The notes: generated from the sequence alone by a model not told the origin. 64,000 bases of DNA from Antilocapra americana (GCA_007570785.1 ML662442.1:57766518-57830517), one strand, 5' to 3'; positions 1-11,341 are shown, counted from the stretch's first letter. Made by a program: numbers and translations.

Positions 1-260
1 TGTTGTTCCATGTCCAGTTCTAACTGTTGCTTCCTGACCTGCATACAGGTTTCTCAAGAGACAGGTCAGATGGTCTGGTATTCCCATCTCTTTCAGAATT
101 TTCCACAGTTTATTGTGATCCACCCAGTCAAAGGCTTTGGCATAGTCAATAAAGCAGAAATAGATTTTTTTCTGGAACTCTCTTGCTTTTTCAATGATCC
201 AGTGGATGTTGGCAATTTGATCTCTGATTCCTCTGCTTTTTCTAAAACCAGCTTGAACAT
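1..260 (-). mobile_element. BovB (RTE LINE) fragment, reverse-transcriptase region
   Basis: Read on the minus strand, this is the BovB ORF2 region around reverse-transcriptase motif A. It matches, in inverse orientation, the stretch at about 10140-10400 of the larger BovB copy in this window. The open frame on the plus strand is antisense to the transposon. The element runs off the left edge of the window; on its 5' side (right end here) the match stops at about 260 in the middle of ORF2, so this copy is 5' truncated. It is not expected to be functional. Confidence 0.9.
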
Positions 261-813
261 GTATGAAAAGGCAAAAATACATGCATGAATAGGTGAATTG
301 ATGATACTTAGAATAAGCTAATGAACATATTTTTCATGAACATCTTCCATGAATTTTTATGCCCCTCTGGAATAAACAATTTACTGAGTATATTTTAAAT
401 AAGAAACCTATAGTAATAGTTCTTCAAAAACAGCAGCAGCTATTCCATTTGTGCTGCTAGGCAGGGACAAAATGATGGTCAGGCTATAACAAAACAAAAG
501 AATATTGAGGGTCTTCTCAGCAGTGGACACCACTGATGTTGCCAAATTGTAGAAGTAAGTGGACATCTGTCCCTTTGACCTCATCTAACCACTTCCACAG
601 AAGACCCAACTGCCCACACCCTGTGTATGGTGTAGTGTTTATGATAGTGAACAGTTGAGGACCACCATACATTATCTGCTTATAAAAGACAATCCAACAG
701 GCTTCTCTGTTCTCATGTGTTGCTTGCTCCCTAAAACATCTTATATTTGAGAGCAAAGGAAAATTCCCAAGTCTCCCACAGAAGGCAGGAGCTAAAGGAA
801 GCTGGACTTATTA
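261..813. other. Unclassified A/T-rich DNA
   Basis: No repeat family, exon signal or RNA gene is recognised here. Small open frames on both strands have no recognisable motif and their length is ordinary for this base composition. Confidence 0.4.
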
Positions 814-889
814 TCTCTTCTCTTCCCTTCCCTTCCTTTCCCCTTCCCTTCTCTTCTCTTCCCTTCTTTTCACTTCCTTTCCCTTCCCT
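814..889. repeat. Polypyrimidine tract (CTTCC/CCTT)n
   Basis: The plus strand is almost entirely C and T for about 75 bases, built from irregular CCCTT, CTTCT and CCTTT words with one A inside. The minus strand is the matching purine tract. Such tracts are prone to length change and can form triplex (H-DNA) structures. The minus-strand open frame through it, rich in Lys, Glu and Gly, is a by-product of the purine repeat. Confidence 0.85.
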
Positions 890-1904
890 ATGGTAGGAGG
901 AAATTTTTACCCGCAGGGAGAAGTTGGTCTCCGCCTCCACTTTCCAGGATATTCTTCAATCTCAACCTTGCTATTTAAGAGTCTTTTCTCTTTTGTGTTT
1001 GTCAGTCCCCAACAAATGAGTTTGAATACAATTGAATAATGTTGTGGAATGTAATTTTCCTCAATCTTGTATAGTTGTGATAGGAGCTCTGTATCCAAGA
1101 GGCAAATGAGCACAGCCCTGGGCCTCTATTCATACCTAACCTCATATTAGACTCTGCATCCACTTCCTCTCCACCTAGGAGAGGCAGAAGCTGAGTAATT
1201 GCATTGGAGGAACAAAGTGTTTTTTGGCATAAAGTTTGTATGAAGGACCCAAGTCCAAAGTCATTACCTCTGTTGGCTCCTTTTCCTCTACTAAAACCTT
1301 GTAACAGGCACTCATGCTACCTGAGTCATGAACCTACTTCTGTGTACCAATCCATTTCACTGAATGAGTCCTAATCACTTAGATTTTGAAGAGTGTAGTC
1401 AAGTTGTTAGATCTGACTAACGAACCTTTCCAACATGTACACCATTTACTGTAAGCAATACTAGACCCACACAGCTAAATTACATGTCATTTAATCCCCC
1501 CAAATAGCAGGGAGCTTAAATAGTGGGATTCAGCTCTGAATCAGTCACTTAACAGGTTTACCCTTTAATCTTGGTGTTCAGTTAACATTCAGGAAAGAGC
1601 AGAGCCATGCAAATCATTCAAGACTGCCCAGTAGGTTGGAAATTTGTAGGTGTGAACACAGAGTATATGATTTTCACAACTTTAAATGAAGTCGTTCATA
1701 TTTTGGCAATGTTGTGACCACTGTGAATAAATAGAATGGCTCATCTAGTGGTTTCTCAGCTACCAAGAATATAGGCAAAATTCTGCCTTCATTTTTAAAA
1801 TGCCTCAAGGTCATGCTATAAGAATAAAATTTGCCCTCACTTAAGTGCAAAGCCATGGACCAGACACAGTGGGCACACAAGGTTGGGTCCATTGTGGTCC
1901 CTTC
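890..1904. other. Unclassified stretch
   Basis: About 1 kb with no repeat I can name and no frame longer than about 70 codons. Nothing supports a gene. Confidence 0.4.
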
Positions 1905-2165
1905 CCCCTGGAGTCCACATTCAAGTGGGCGATGAACATTATATAAGGCATAATGGGGTAAGTGTCTTCTACAGAAAGAGTTCCTTCTGTAGAAGGTGGG
2001 AGGAAGGAGACCTTAATTCTAACTTGCAGATCCAGGAGGATGACAAAGAGGAAGTGGACCTAAAAGATGAAGGAAATTTCAGTTGAAGGAGAATGAGGGT
2101 GATGGCATTCCAGAAAGATGGAATACCAGGAACAATGGCATGGAGGCATGAAACCATTACAAGAG
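1905..2165 (-). mobile_element. Probable L2 fragment
   Basis: On the plus strand the order of words (a block ending in AGATGAAGGAAATT, then a GCATTCCAGAAAGATGGAA block, then GGAACAATGGCATGGAGGCATG) follows the reverse of the L2 3' region. It is strongly diverged. The same layout is seen more clearly at 37905-38260. Confidence 0.35.
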
Positions 2166-2374
2166 CCAGAACTATATAATTATATCAACTCCTAAATCCT
2201 ACTTACATGTCCTACCTACACTGTGCTCAAAGCATAGAGGTCTTGAAAAAAAGAAACCTAGTACTGCCTCAACTTCTGTGTTCTAAAGCTACATGAAGAC
2301 TCCCAAGCACCTTTTATCACAGTTATAATCAGAAGAAACTAAACAGTATCTTCATCATTCCATATCCAGATCAT

Positions 2375-2645
2375 GATAATAGCTCCTTACTAATCTTCTG
2401 GCCATGGGCTCTGTTTCTAATCCATTCTGTACACTGAGGCTTCATGAACCTTCTTATAACATGCATTTCTTCAGATAAGAAGAACTCATGGAGTGGAAAA
2501 ACTTACAGTCCTCTTCTAGAGCATCCTAGAATTCACAAGATAAAGCTGAAACTCCTCACCCTGGACCTCAAATCTCTTCTTGATCTGGTTTTAGTCACTC
2601 ATTCCATCTTAAACTTCTCTTCCTCATCATCATGCAAAACACGAT
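2375..2645 (+). mobile_element. L2 fragment
   Basis: A run of L2-like words in the right order: CTCCTTACTAATCTTCTGGC, then AATCCATTCTGTACACTGAG, then AAGCTGAAACTCCTCACC and TCTTGATCTGG. This is the pre-3'-end part of L2 on the plus strand. The 87-codon open frame over it is not a gene. Confidence 0.5.
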
Positions 2646-2910
2646 GGCATCTTATCACTAGGAAGCTACACAGAATTCAGGATATAGAAAGAAGACAACT
2701 CTGTTAGGATTGATCAGAGACAAGGAAAAGAGCAAGACTCTGAATGGTGTGCCAGAGAGAGAGGCTTCTGATGAGAGAAAAGTCTTTTGTTTTTTCTCAG
2801 TGAAAACTGCATTTCAAATTTGAACTTTAAAAATCAAAATAAAGTCTTAATGAGATTTTAACTCATCATATTTGGTTTAGTGAACCTCCTCCACAACTCT
2901 TTAAGGTGAT

Positions 2911-3005
2911 CATTTATTTATTTGCTCAGCAAACATTGACTGAGTGCCCACACTATGCCAGGCACTGTTCTAAGTTCATGAGGTTACAGTGGTAAATACG
3001 ACAGA
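2911..3005 (-). mobile_element. L2 3'-end fragment
   Basis: Contains the hallmark reverse of the L2 3' end, TTTGCTCAGCAAACATTGAC followed by TGAGTGCCCACACTATGCCA and GGCACTGTTCTAAG. This is the common mammalian form 'ATTTATTGAGTGCCTACTATGTGCCAGGC' in diverged state. Confidence 0.65.
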
Positions 3006-3190
3006 AGTAGCCATAAAGAGTTTAGTAGAAACTAATATGGTAACAGCAAAATGAAGTGGTTATGTACTAAGAAAGAATCTTTGTATACCATTACAAGTTA
3101 ATCATTAAAGGGATGTTGCCTGTAAGTTTAAATTATATATAGTGCCCTATCTCTGGGATCCCTGCCTCCCAGGTGAGTGCCAAAGGCATG

Positions 3191-3397
3191 AAGTGTTAGT
3201 CATTCAGTTATGTCCAACTCTTTGCAACCCCATAGACCATAGCCTGACAGGCTCGTCTGTCCATGGAATTCTCCAGGCAAGAATACTGGAGAGGGTTGTC
3301 ATTCTCTTCTCCAGGGGATCTTCCTGACCCAGGGTTCAAACTCAAGTGTCCTGCATTGCAGGCAGACTCTTCACCATCTGAGCCACCAAGGAAGCCC
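3191..3397 (-). mobile_element. Bov-tA SINE
   Basis: Full-length ruminant SINE read on the minus strand. The tRNA-Glu-derived head lies at the right, ending in CACCAAGGAAGCCC, and the BovB-derived tail (CAGGCAAGAATACTGGAG, CATGGAATTCTCCAGG) lies at the left. A-box- and B-box-like promoter words of RNA polymerase III are present in the head but diverged. AGGTGAGTG on the left and AGGTAATGAGTG on the right may be remains of the target duplication. Confidence 0.92.
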
Positions 3398-3439
3398 AGG
3401 TAATGAGTGTTCAGCTAAAATACTTTTGTTTCATTCACA

Positions 3440-3722
3440 AAAGACATCCTGACTGGACCCAGAAGTGAATGGCTGCAGGAAGGAAGAAATTAATACATCT
3501 CTTCCAGAGTCTAGCTGGAACCAAGACTTTACCTTCTTCCTTTTTGGTGTAAAGGAAGCCTGAACTCTAACTTGGGGGAAGATGATTCTTTGGGACATTA
3601 ATCCATCACACTTCTCAGTCTTTCTGAATAAAGTTACTATCTTCTTGCCCCAACACCTGATCTCTCAGTTGATTGGCCTATCATGGGGTGAGCAGTACAA
3701 GACTGGACTCAGTAACAGTTAG
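3440..3722 (+). mobile_element. Endogenous retrovirus LTR, 3' part
   Basis: The stretch holds an AATAAA-type signal (TTTCTGAATAAAGTTAC near 3625-3640) followed by CTTGCCCCAACACCTGATC and a GTGAGCAGTACAAGACTGGA block. This order looks like the R-U5 end of a ruminant endogenous retrovirus LTR. No internal retroviral genes are found on either side, so it is a solo or truncated LTR. The exact family is uncertain. Confidence 0.5.
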
Positions 3723-4085
3723 GACAGAAGGTGTGTATGTGACGTGCGTTCACATACCCACACTCCAATATAGCAGAGAACAGACTAAGTAACTAGATGG
3801 GCCAGAAAAGGCAGATGCTCCTTCATTTCACTGGCAGATTACCCATCCATCACATTCTATCTGCCCTTCTGAAGAAAAGTGATGCCTATAAACATTGCTA
3901 AAATCTTAAAAAGGGACAGTGAGATACATTTCCTTATCAATGTCCCTATTCTTTCTCTTAAAACAAATTATTTTTAGTTCTTTCTAAGATATTTTCTATT
4001 GTACCCTTAAACAAGAGTAATACCATCACAAGAATTTCAGTTTTATACAAATTGAGTGTCTAAGTTCAGATCTGCTTGGTTAACA
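3723..4085. other. Unclassified stretch
   Basis: No repeat family or gene signal recognised. A/T-rich, with only short frames. Confidence 0.35.
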
Positions 4086-4089
4086 ACAG

Positions 4090-4440
4090 AAATCAACTTG
4101 AGCTAGCTTTACTGAGAGGGAAATTTTACCTTAAAGTTACAAGGGTAATTCATTAAACACAGAGGCATGAAGGCAGCCAAGCTTCAGAAGGGTCTAGAGC
4201 AAAGACCCAGAAAGCCATTGGGAACCTCTCGGTTTCTCCTTATTTCTCTCAGTCCTCCTATCTCTTCTCTCTCAGATCATCTTTATCTGGGTGGTTTGCC
4301 TCTGCTTGAGTTTTAATTAACTCAGTTTAGGACATAAAGAAAAGGTTACTGGCTGTCTCTGAACCTCAGCACCAAATTTCTGGGAGTGAGACTGATTGGC
4401 TAAGCTTAAGTTTACTTTGTTCTATTCAACAGTAAGAGGG
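4090..4440. repeat. Ancient interspersed repeat, family not named
   Basis: Order of words: CTTGAGCTAGCTTTA, GGGAAATTTTACC, CAGCCAAGCTTCAGAAGGGT, then a CTCAGTCCTCCTATCTC pyrimidine block, then CTGATTGGCTAAGC. The same order appears at 19965-20155 (AGTCAGCTTAAATAG, GGGCAGGGCCTGGCTTCAAG, CTGCCTCTCTTTCAC). Two diverged copies of one old mammalian repeat is the simplest reading; I could not assign the family. Confidence 0.3.
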
Positions 4441-4817
4441 CTTGGTATCCATAATTCCAGGGTCCTGTTAGTAGGAGTAACATGGTGAGCTGGTAAGATC
4501 ATCAGAAAGTTGTCTCTGATAACGGGAAACTGCGATTTCATGAAAATGCTATTCCATAGCCTCCTAGCACTGATAAATTTCAAGGTTTGGTAACTTATGA
4601 GTTACTCTGATAGAAAGGAATACAAAGAAAAGGTAGAATAACATGTTTAACAAATAAACCCAACATCCTTTTCCATCCGAATTTTATAGTACATAAGAGC
4701 AGTTATTCTCAAACTTTGTGATATCAAGGCCCCTTCACAATCTCAAAAGTTATTGATGACTCCAATGAGCTTTTGCTTATGTGGGTTACATCTATTGATA
4801 GTTACCATATAAACACT

Positions 4818-5003
4818 GGGCTTCCCAGATGGTACAGTGGTAGAGAGGCTGCCTACCAATGCAAGAGACCCAAGAGATGTGGATCTGATCCCTTGGTCAG
4901 GAAGATCCTCTGGAATAAGAAATGGCAACCCACTCCAGTATTCTTGCCTGGAAAATTCCATGGACAGAAGAGCCTGGTGGCCTGCAGTCCATGGGATCGC
5001 AAA
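4818..5003 (+). mobile_element. Bov-tA SINE
   Basis: Starts with GGGCTTCCCAGATGGTACAG (tRNA-Glu-derived head), passes GATCCTCTGGAATAAGAAAT and CCACTCCAGTATTCTTGCCT, and stops after CATGGGATCGCAAA. It lacks the last 30-40 bases of the BovB-derived tail. The open frames over it on both strands are SINE-derived. Confidence 0.92.
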
Positions 5004-5274
5004 CAAAATTAAAATACATTTGACCTAGTTAGAATAAAACTAAAATCAAGTCCTATAGAATAATACTATAATACTAGAATAATACTGGTTCTACTCCAAA
5101 TTTTTTATTTTATATCTTGACTCAAAGGATTATTTCTTGGAGCCTTGCAGAAGTTTCTCTTTTGGTTGAAAGAAAAAGGCAGCATCTGGGCAGGGTGCTT
5201 TCTCATTGGTAACTCAAAATCTAGCTCTATTCTATTTAAACTTCATCTTCTACAGGTGAACCTTTTTACAAAAC

Positions 5275-5577
5275 AGAAATAGACTCAGAGATGTATAAAA
5301 TAAATTTATGATTTCCTAGGGGGAAAGGGAAGGGGGAGGATAAATTGAGAGATTCAGATTGACATATACACACTAGTATATATAGAAGAGATAACTGATA
5401 AGAACTTATTGTATAGCACAGGGAACTCTACTCAATATTCTATAATGATCTATATGGGAAGAGAATCTAAAAAAGAGTTGGATATATGTATAACTGATTC
5501 AATTTGCTGTACAGTAGACAACTAACACAACATTGTAAATCAACTATACTCAAATAAAAAATAATTTTAAATAAATA
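5275..5577 (+). mobile_element. L1 3' UTR and tail
   Basis: Typical ruminant L1 3' end: GGGGGAGGATAAATTGAGAG, TTGTATAGCACAGGGAACTC, then AACATTGTAAATCAACTATA just before an ACTCAAATAAAAAATAATTT tail. 5' truncated, with no coding part. Confidence 0.85.
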
Positions 5578-5579
5578 CA

Positions 5580-6520
5580 TACTGGTTCTGTTCCAAACTG
5601 ACAGGAAATGAGGAAGAAGGGGGTGAAATTTTTCTTATGGGGTCCCATCGCAACCCATACATAGTAAGTAGTTAAGAGAACAGAAGTCAGATTACTGCCC
5701 TCTGGCTTAATAAGCTCTCTTCACTCACACTTCACAACTTTGGTTAAAGACACAAAATTCATAAGTTATTTAATTTTCTTTATTCAATGCCAGTATATTT
5801 TTATAAAATGAAACAGGGAAATATTTCCTTGGACCACATGCTGAGTGGCCAAAGGCAACAAATGTATTTTGTGAGACAATACATTTGCACAAGAAAGAAA
5901 AGAAGAGAATAAGACATTATCCTGTAGTTTCATCCAGGTCTTACTCCCACACTATCCTGCCAAACTGCTGATCTAGGGTCTGGGACCCAATATGCCATAA
6001 TATAGAGTCAGGAAATAACTCAGTTACTTGGCAAGTACAGTGACTTGATTTGAAGAATATCCTTTTCTCCAGTTATCTTTTACACTAAAGCACTTTCCCA
6101 TGAGCTTCATATGGAAACATTTAGATTTCTCCTTACACTAAAATCTCCAAAACCAAACAACTAAAATCTCCAAAACCAAACAACTAAAATCCAGTGCCTT
6201 TGGTTTAATTTTAACGAGAGAATGCAACAAAACATCCATCCAGGATGATATAAACCAGAACAACAATTCTGTAAAAATACAATCAGCAGTGTAACAAAGC
6301 ACATACTGGTAACTTGTTACTTGGATCAAATAACAAAATGTTTGTTTATATGATTTTTTTTTTTTTTTAGTTTTTCTAAAGCTAAAAGATTCACATTTTT
6401 GTTAGATACTTTTCAGAATTTAGAATATGCTTCTTCCAGCTTCTGGGTCAGTGGTTGGGCAGGATATGATGACAGTAGAACCTGTATAAAACTTTTTAGT
6501 GGCCACATAAGATCATGTCT
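5580..6520. other. Unclassified stretch with one short tandem duplication
   Basis: A/T-rich DNA without recognisable gene or repeat family, apart from the two-copy 23-base duplication listed separately and a T-run at about 6353-6368. Confidence 0.35.
6138..6191. repeat. Two perfect 23-bp tandem copies plus a partial third
   Basis: A 23-base unit beginning CTAAAATCTCCAAAACCAAA is present at 6138-6160 and repeated without change at 6161-6183, then starts again for about eight bases. Perfect identity suggests a recent duplication by replication slippage, possibly polymorphic. Confidence 0.9.
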
Positions 6521-6522
6521 AG

Positions 6523-6660
6523 GGGACTTTCCTGGTGGTTCAATGGCTAAAACTCCCCACTCCCGATGCAGGGGCCTCTGGTTCAATCCCTGGTCAGGGA
6601 ACTAAATCCCACATGCTGCAACTAAGGCCTGGCACAGCCAAATAAATGACAAAGTAAATA
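6523..6660 (+). mobile_element. CHR-type tRNA SINE
   Basis: Begins GGGACTTTCCTGGTGGTTCA, with the B-box-like word GGTTCAATCCCTGGTCAGGG and ACTAAATCCCACATGCTGCA, and ends in an AAATAAATGA-type tail. The tRNA-Glu-derived CHR SINE lacks the BovB-derived tail of Bov-tA. Confidence 0.85.
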
Positions 6661-6816
6661 AATGAATATTTAAAAAGAAAAAAATCATGTCTATCCACTT
6701 CATTCCTTACTTATGTAAATGTGTTGCCTCTTGTAAAAGATATTTGTTGTCTCAGGCCACCTAGCACATGTTTCAAGAAAGTACTTTGCTGTTTCATTGT
6801 ATAATAAAATAATGGT

Positions 6817-6937
6817 GGGCATTTCCTGCCAGTCTAGTGGTTAGAACTCAGCACTTTCACTGCTGGGGCCTGGGTTCAATCTCTGGTCAGGGAACCAAGA
6901 TCCTGCAAACTGCACAGAGTAGCCAAAAAAAAGAAAA
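6817..6937 (+). mobile_element. CHR-type tRNA SINE
   Basis: GGGCATTTCCTGCCAGTCTA at the start, GGGTTCAATCTCTGGTCAGG in the middle, AACCAAGATCCTGCAAACTG and an A-rich end. More diverged than the copy 160 bases upstream. Confidence 0.8.
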
Positions 6938-7325
6938 TACTGTTATTGGGTAAAGAAAATTAAATAACATGTACTTGAGTCCTGAAAAATATTATTTACA
7001 TATGTTGATATTTTACTTCTTAATAAAATTATTTATCATGTACTGTAATATGTTATTTCATTTTTTTAAATGGCAATCATTAAAAAAATGGGGAATTAAT
7101 ATTCAAGTCTTTATAAAACACAATTAAGATAAATATCTCATTAATAGACAATATCTTGGAGGAGAGGCTAACCTTGTCTCCTGGGCAAGTTTAGCCATGG
7201 TTAAAAATATCATTTTATATCATAAAATGCAGAAGTTTGGGAAACTTAGGACTTCAGGATTCATTGCTGAGCAAAGACACTAAGGATTTCAGCATTTTCT
7301 TTATCTGTATCCCAACAATAGTACT

Positions 7326-7551
7326 GGGCTTCCCAGGTGGCACCAGTGATAAAGAAGCCAACTGTCAACGTGGGAGACTTTTAACAGTCGTAGTTTCCAT
7401 CTCTGGGTCCTGAAGATCCCCTGGAGGAGGGCATGGAAACCCACTCCAGTATTCTTGCCTGGAGAATCCATTGGACAGAGGACCTTGGTGGGCTACAGTC
7501 CATAGGGTTGCAAAGAGGTGGACACAACTGAAGTGACTTAGCATGCATACA
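7326..7551 (+). mobile_element. Bov-tA SINE
   Basis: Head GGGCTTCCCAGGTGGCACCA, middle GATCCCCTGGAGGAGGGCAT, tail GTGACTTAGCATGCATACAC. Essentially full length. The B-box region around 7376-7410 is disturbed by a short replacement (ACTTTTAACAGTCGTAG). Confidence 0.93.
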
Positions 7552-7559
7552 CAACAATA

Positions 7560-8249
7560 TTATTAACTCCAATGTTCCATGAGGACCTCAGTACTCACCA
7601 ATCAAACAAAATGATAGACTGAAGCACTAGAATTTTTACAGGATGATTTTCACAATATGCAGAAAGCTAGAATGGGATTTTCCTTTATTTAATGCACAAA
7701 AATTTCTTTCTGGTCTGCCTCCAAAATAAAGACAAGGGTTATCCCTAAAGTAATGAAATTTCTCTATTTTTTTAGATCCTACTCTACTCTTTTAACTTTG
7801 CTATCCACAAAAATTGAAATCTAGTTTAGTACCCACATACTGTGTAAATTAATATAAAGAGACTACTGAAGGATGAAGTTTAAAGTGAGCCAAACAAGAA
7901 AAGTTTTCATTTTTCCATGGAACGAGAAAAAAATTACTAGAAAAGGATTCTTAAAATTTTTCCATTATTCTAAAGCTCCTTGTTTGTGGAAACTATCCAA
8001 TTTTCCAAAGAAAATATTATCCTTAGGGCTTTGTACTAGAGCATATTTATTGTTATGATTTAAAAATTACTGCACTTTTATTACTACTATTAACTATTTT
8101 TTAACACTGGAAACATTTCTGATGCCAAAGAAAGCATTTTTTTATCAGCAGCTTTACCATACTATTTTAATAAAGCAAACACAACACCAAGTCATAAGAT
8201 TAGGCAAGAATAGATGACGATATTCCATTTCTAGTAATTGCTGAGTATC
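7560..8249. other. Unclassified A/T-rich stretch
   Basis: Nothing recognisable; frames do not exceed about 60 codons. Confidence 0.35.
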
Positions 8250-8957
8250 TCATATTAGACCAATCTTCTCAAAGTAATTATTATAAACTCTGGACAAAAC
8301 ATACACATACACACACACACACAAAACCAATGTCTGAAGCCATTTGAGAGTAGCCAAAAGCAGACAAAAAACTGGTTGTCAACATTCAGAGGAAAGGCTT
8401 GGCACTTGGATAATTGCCCATTTTTAATGTCCTTTTTCATGAGTGTAGTCCACAAATGATGCCACCAGAAAGAGACTAAAGGTTGAATAGAAACCTCACT
8501 GGCTCAGTATTCAGAAGACATATTCAGAGCAACAGTAGCTGGAGAATGGAGGGGGAAATACTGGAAAGAAGAAAGCCCCAAAGGGGAAGTCCCAAATTCT
8601 ACACATAAACTCTAAGAAAATCTCTGGCCAACTCTAAAGTAAGCATATGTTGGGCTAATACCAAGATGCCCAGCTAAGGCTAAAAGAACTAAACAGAAAT
8701 TTTAATTGCTGTATAACACAGGGGAATTTAGAATTTGAGATTGGATTAGCCAGGTTAATTGCCTCTAAAACAGAAAAGCACTACTCTTTATAGTAACCTA
8801 ACAAAGGCCAGGGTCTCTGCAACATACTATTCATAATATTCATGATATAATCTAAAATTACTAGACAGGAGGGGAGATAAGAAAATATGACTCATACACA
8901 AGAAAAACGACTGTCAGGTGAAACCAACTCCAAGATGACTTAGATGTAGAATTAACA
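8250..8957 (+). mobile_element. Ancient L1/HAL1-like element, 5' part
   Basis: The last 150 bases (TCTAAAATTACTAGACAGGA, AACGACTGTCAGGTGAAACC, GATGTAGAATTAACAAG) follow the 5' region of old mammalian L1, and the sequence resumes directly after the BovB insertion at 11342 with ACAGCCATTACAATGGTGCT. The upstream limit is unclear; about 8250 is a guess. No intact ORF. Confidence 0.5.
8299..8324. repeat. (CA)n microsatellite
   Basis: An interrupted CA tract (ACATACACATAC then nine CA steps). Short; likely length-variable. Confidence 0.9.
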
Positions 8958-11341
8958 AGTGTGTCAGGAAACACCTGGAGGAACAGGCAAATTTGGCCTT
9001 GGAGTACAGAATGAAGCAAAGCAAAGGCTAATAGAGTTTTGCCAAGAGAACACACTGGATATAGCAAACATCCTCTTCCAACAACACAAGAGAAGACTCT
9101 ACACATGGACATCACCAGGTGGTCAACACAAAAATCAGATTGAGCATATTCTTTGCAGCCAAAGATGGAGAAGCTCTATACAGTCAGCAAAAACAAGACC
9201 GGGAGATGACTGTGGCTTGGATCATGAACTCCTTATTGCCAAATTCAGACTGAATCAAACAAAGTAGGGAAAACCACTAGACCATTCAGGTATGACCTAA
9301 ATCAAATCCCTTATGATTATACAGTGGAAGTGAGAAATAGATTTAAGGGACTAGATCTGATAGAGTGCCTGATGAACTATGGATGGCGGTTCATGGCATT
9401 GGATAGGAGACAGGGATTAAGACCATCCCCATGGGAAAAAAATGCAAAACAGCTGTCTAAGGAGGCCTTACAAATAGCTGTGAAAAGAAGAGAAGTGAAA
9501 AGCAAAGGAGAAAATGAAAAATATTCCCATCTGAATGTAGAGTTCCAAAGAATAGCAAGGAGAGAGAAGAAAGACTTCCTTAGCAATCAATGCAAAGAAA
9601 TAGAAGAAAACAACAGAATGGGAAAGACTAGAGATCTCTTCAAGAATATTAGAGATACCAAGGGAACATTTCATGCAAAGATGGGCTTGATAAAGGATAG
9701 AAATGATATGGACCTAACAGAAGCAGAAGATATTAAGAAGAGGTGGCAAGAATACACAGAAGAACTGTACAAAAAAGATCTTCATGACCCAGATAATCAT
9801 GATGGTGTCATCACTCACCTAGAGCCAGATATCCTGGAATGTGAAGTCAAGTGGGCCTTAGAAAGCATCACTATGAACAAAGCTAGTGGATGTCATGGAA
9901 TTCCAGTTGAGCTATTTCAAATCCTGAAAGATGATGCTGTGAAAGTGCTGCACTCAATATGCCAGCAAATTTGGAAAGCTCAGCAATGGCCACAGGACTG
10001 GAAAAGTCAGTTTTCATTCCATTCCCAAAGAAAGGCAATGGCAAAAAATGTTCAAACTACCACACAATTGCACTCATCTCACACTCTAGTAAAGTAATGC
10101 TCAAAATTCTCCAAGCCAAGCTTTAGCAATACGTGAACTGTGAACTTCCAGATGTTCAAGCTGGTTTTAGAAAAGACAGAAAAACCAGAGATCAAATTGC
10201 CAACATCTGCTGGATCATCGAAAAAGCAAGAGAGTTCTAGAAAAACCTCTATTTCTGCTTTATTGACTATGCCAAAGCCTTTGACTGTGTGGATCACAAT
10301 CAACTGTGAAAAATTCTGAAAGAGATGGGAATACCAGACCGTCTGAATTGTCTCTTGAGAAACCTGTATGCAGGTCAGGAAGCAATAGGTAGAACTGGAC
10401 ATGGAACAACAGACTGGTTCCAAATAGGAAAAGGAGTACATCAAGGTTGTATATTGTCACCCTGCTTATTTAACGCATATGCAGAGTAAGTACATCATGA
10501 GAAACACTGGGCTAGAAGAAGCACAAGCTGGGATCAAGATTCCTGGGAGGAATATCAATAACCTCAGATATGCAGACAACACCAACACCCTTATTGCAGA
10601 AAGTGAAGTGGAACTAAAAAGCCTCTTTATGAAAGTGAAAGAGGCGAGTGAAATAGTTGGCTTAAGTCTCAACATTCAGAAAACTAAGATCATGGCATCT
10701 GGTCCCATTACTTCATGGGAAATAGATGGGGAAACAGTGGAAACAGTGTCAGACTTTACTGGGCTCCAAAATCACTGCAGATGGTGACTGCAGCCATGAA
10801 ATTAAAAGACGCTTACTCCTTGGAAGGAAATTTATGACCAATCTAGTAGATAGCATATTGAAAAGCAGAGACATTACTTTGCCAACAAAGGTCTGTCTAG
10901 TCAAGGCTATGGTTTTTCTAGAAGTCATGTATGGATGTGAGAGTTGGACAGTGAAAAAAGCTGAGTGCCGAAGAATTGAAGCTTTTCAACTGTGGTGTTA
11001 GAGAAGACTCTTTAGAGTCTTGGACTGCAAGGAGATTCAAGTCCATCCTAAAGGAGATCAGTCCTGGGTGTTCATTGGAAGGACTGATGTTGCAGCTGAA
11101 ACTCCAATACTTTGGCCACCTCATGCAAAGAGTTGACTCATTGGAAAAGACCCTGATGCTGGGAAGGATTGGGGGCAGGAGGAGAAGGGGAAGACAGAGG
11201 ATGAGATGGCTGGATGGCATCACCGACTTGATGGACATGGGTTTGGGTGGATTCCAGGAGTTGGTGATGGACAGGGAAGCCTGGCATGCTGCAGTTCACG
11301 GGGTCGCAAAGAGTCAGACAGGACTGAGTGACTGAACTGCA
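8958..11341 (+). mobile_element. BovB (RTE LINE), 5' truncated, ~2.4 kb
   Basis: The largest BovB copy in the window. It begins inside the endonuclease domain of ORF2 and runs through reverse transcriptase to the BovB 3' end (GTCGCAAAGAGTCAGACAGG, ACTGAGTGACTGAACTGC). It lies inside the older L1/HAL1-like element, whose sequence continues on both sides. BovB entered ruminants by horizontal transfer (established knowledge), and its 3' end gave rise to the tails of the Bov-tA and BOV-A2 SINEs. No clear target duplication could be fixed by eye. Confidence 0.95.
8959..11335 (+). pseudogene. BovB ORF2 remnant (endonuclease-reverse transcriptase), broken
   Basis: The coding region survives as separate frames: 8959-9267 (end of the APE-type endonuclease, with HELLIAKFRL; the residue before Asp-His is Leu where Ser is usual), 9324-10097 (linker and early RT), an interrupted stretch at 10098-10478 with several stops but a readable FIDYAKAFD (motif A, about 10259-10285), then 10479-10787, 10726-11001 and 10976-11335 (palm to C-terminus). 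The catalytic Tyr-Ala-Asp-Asp motif reads Tyr-Ala-Asp-Asn (10569-10580) and a three-base insertion follows. Frame changes and stops show that this copy cannot make an active enzyme. Confidence 0.93.

Noticed and set aside
6523..6660. tRNA-like A and B box words in CHR and Bov-tA SINEs, possible tRNA genes
   Set aside because: They lack a cloverleaf with an anticodon arm and carry SINE tails; they are tRNA-derived retrotransposons throughout the window.
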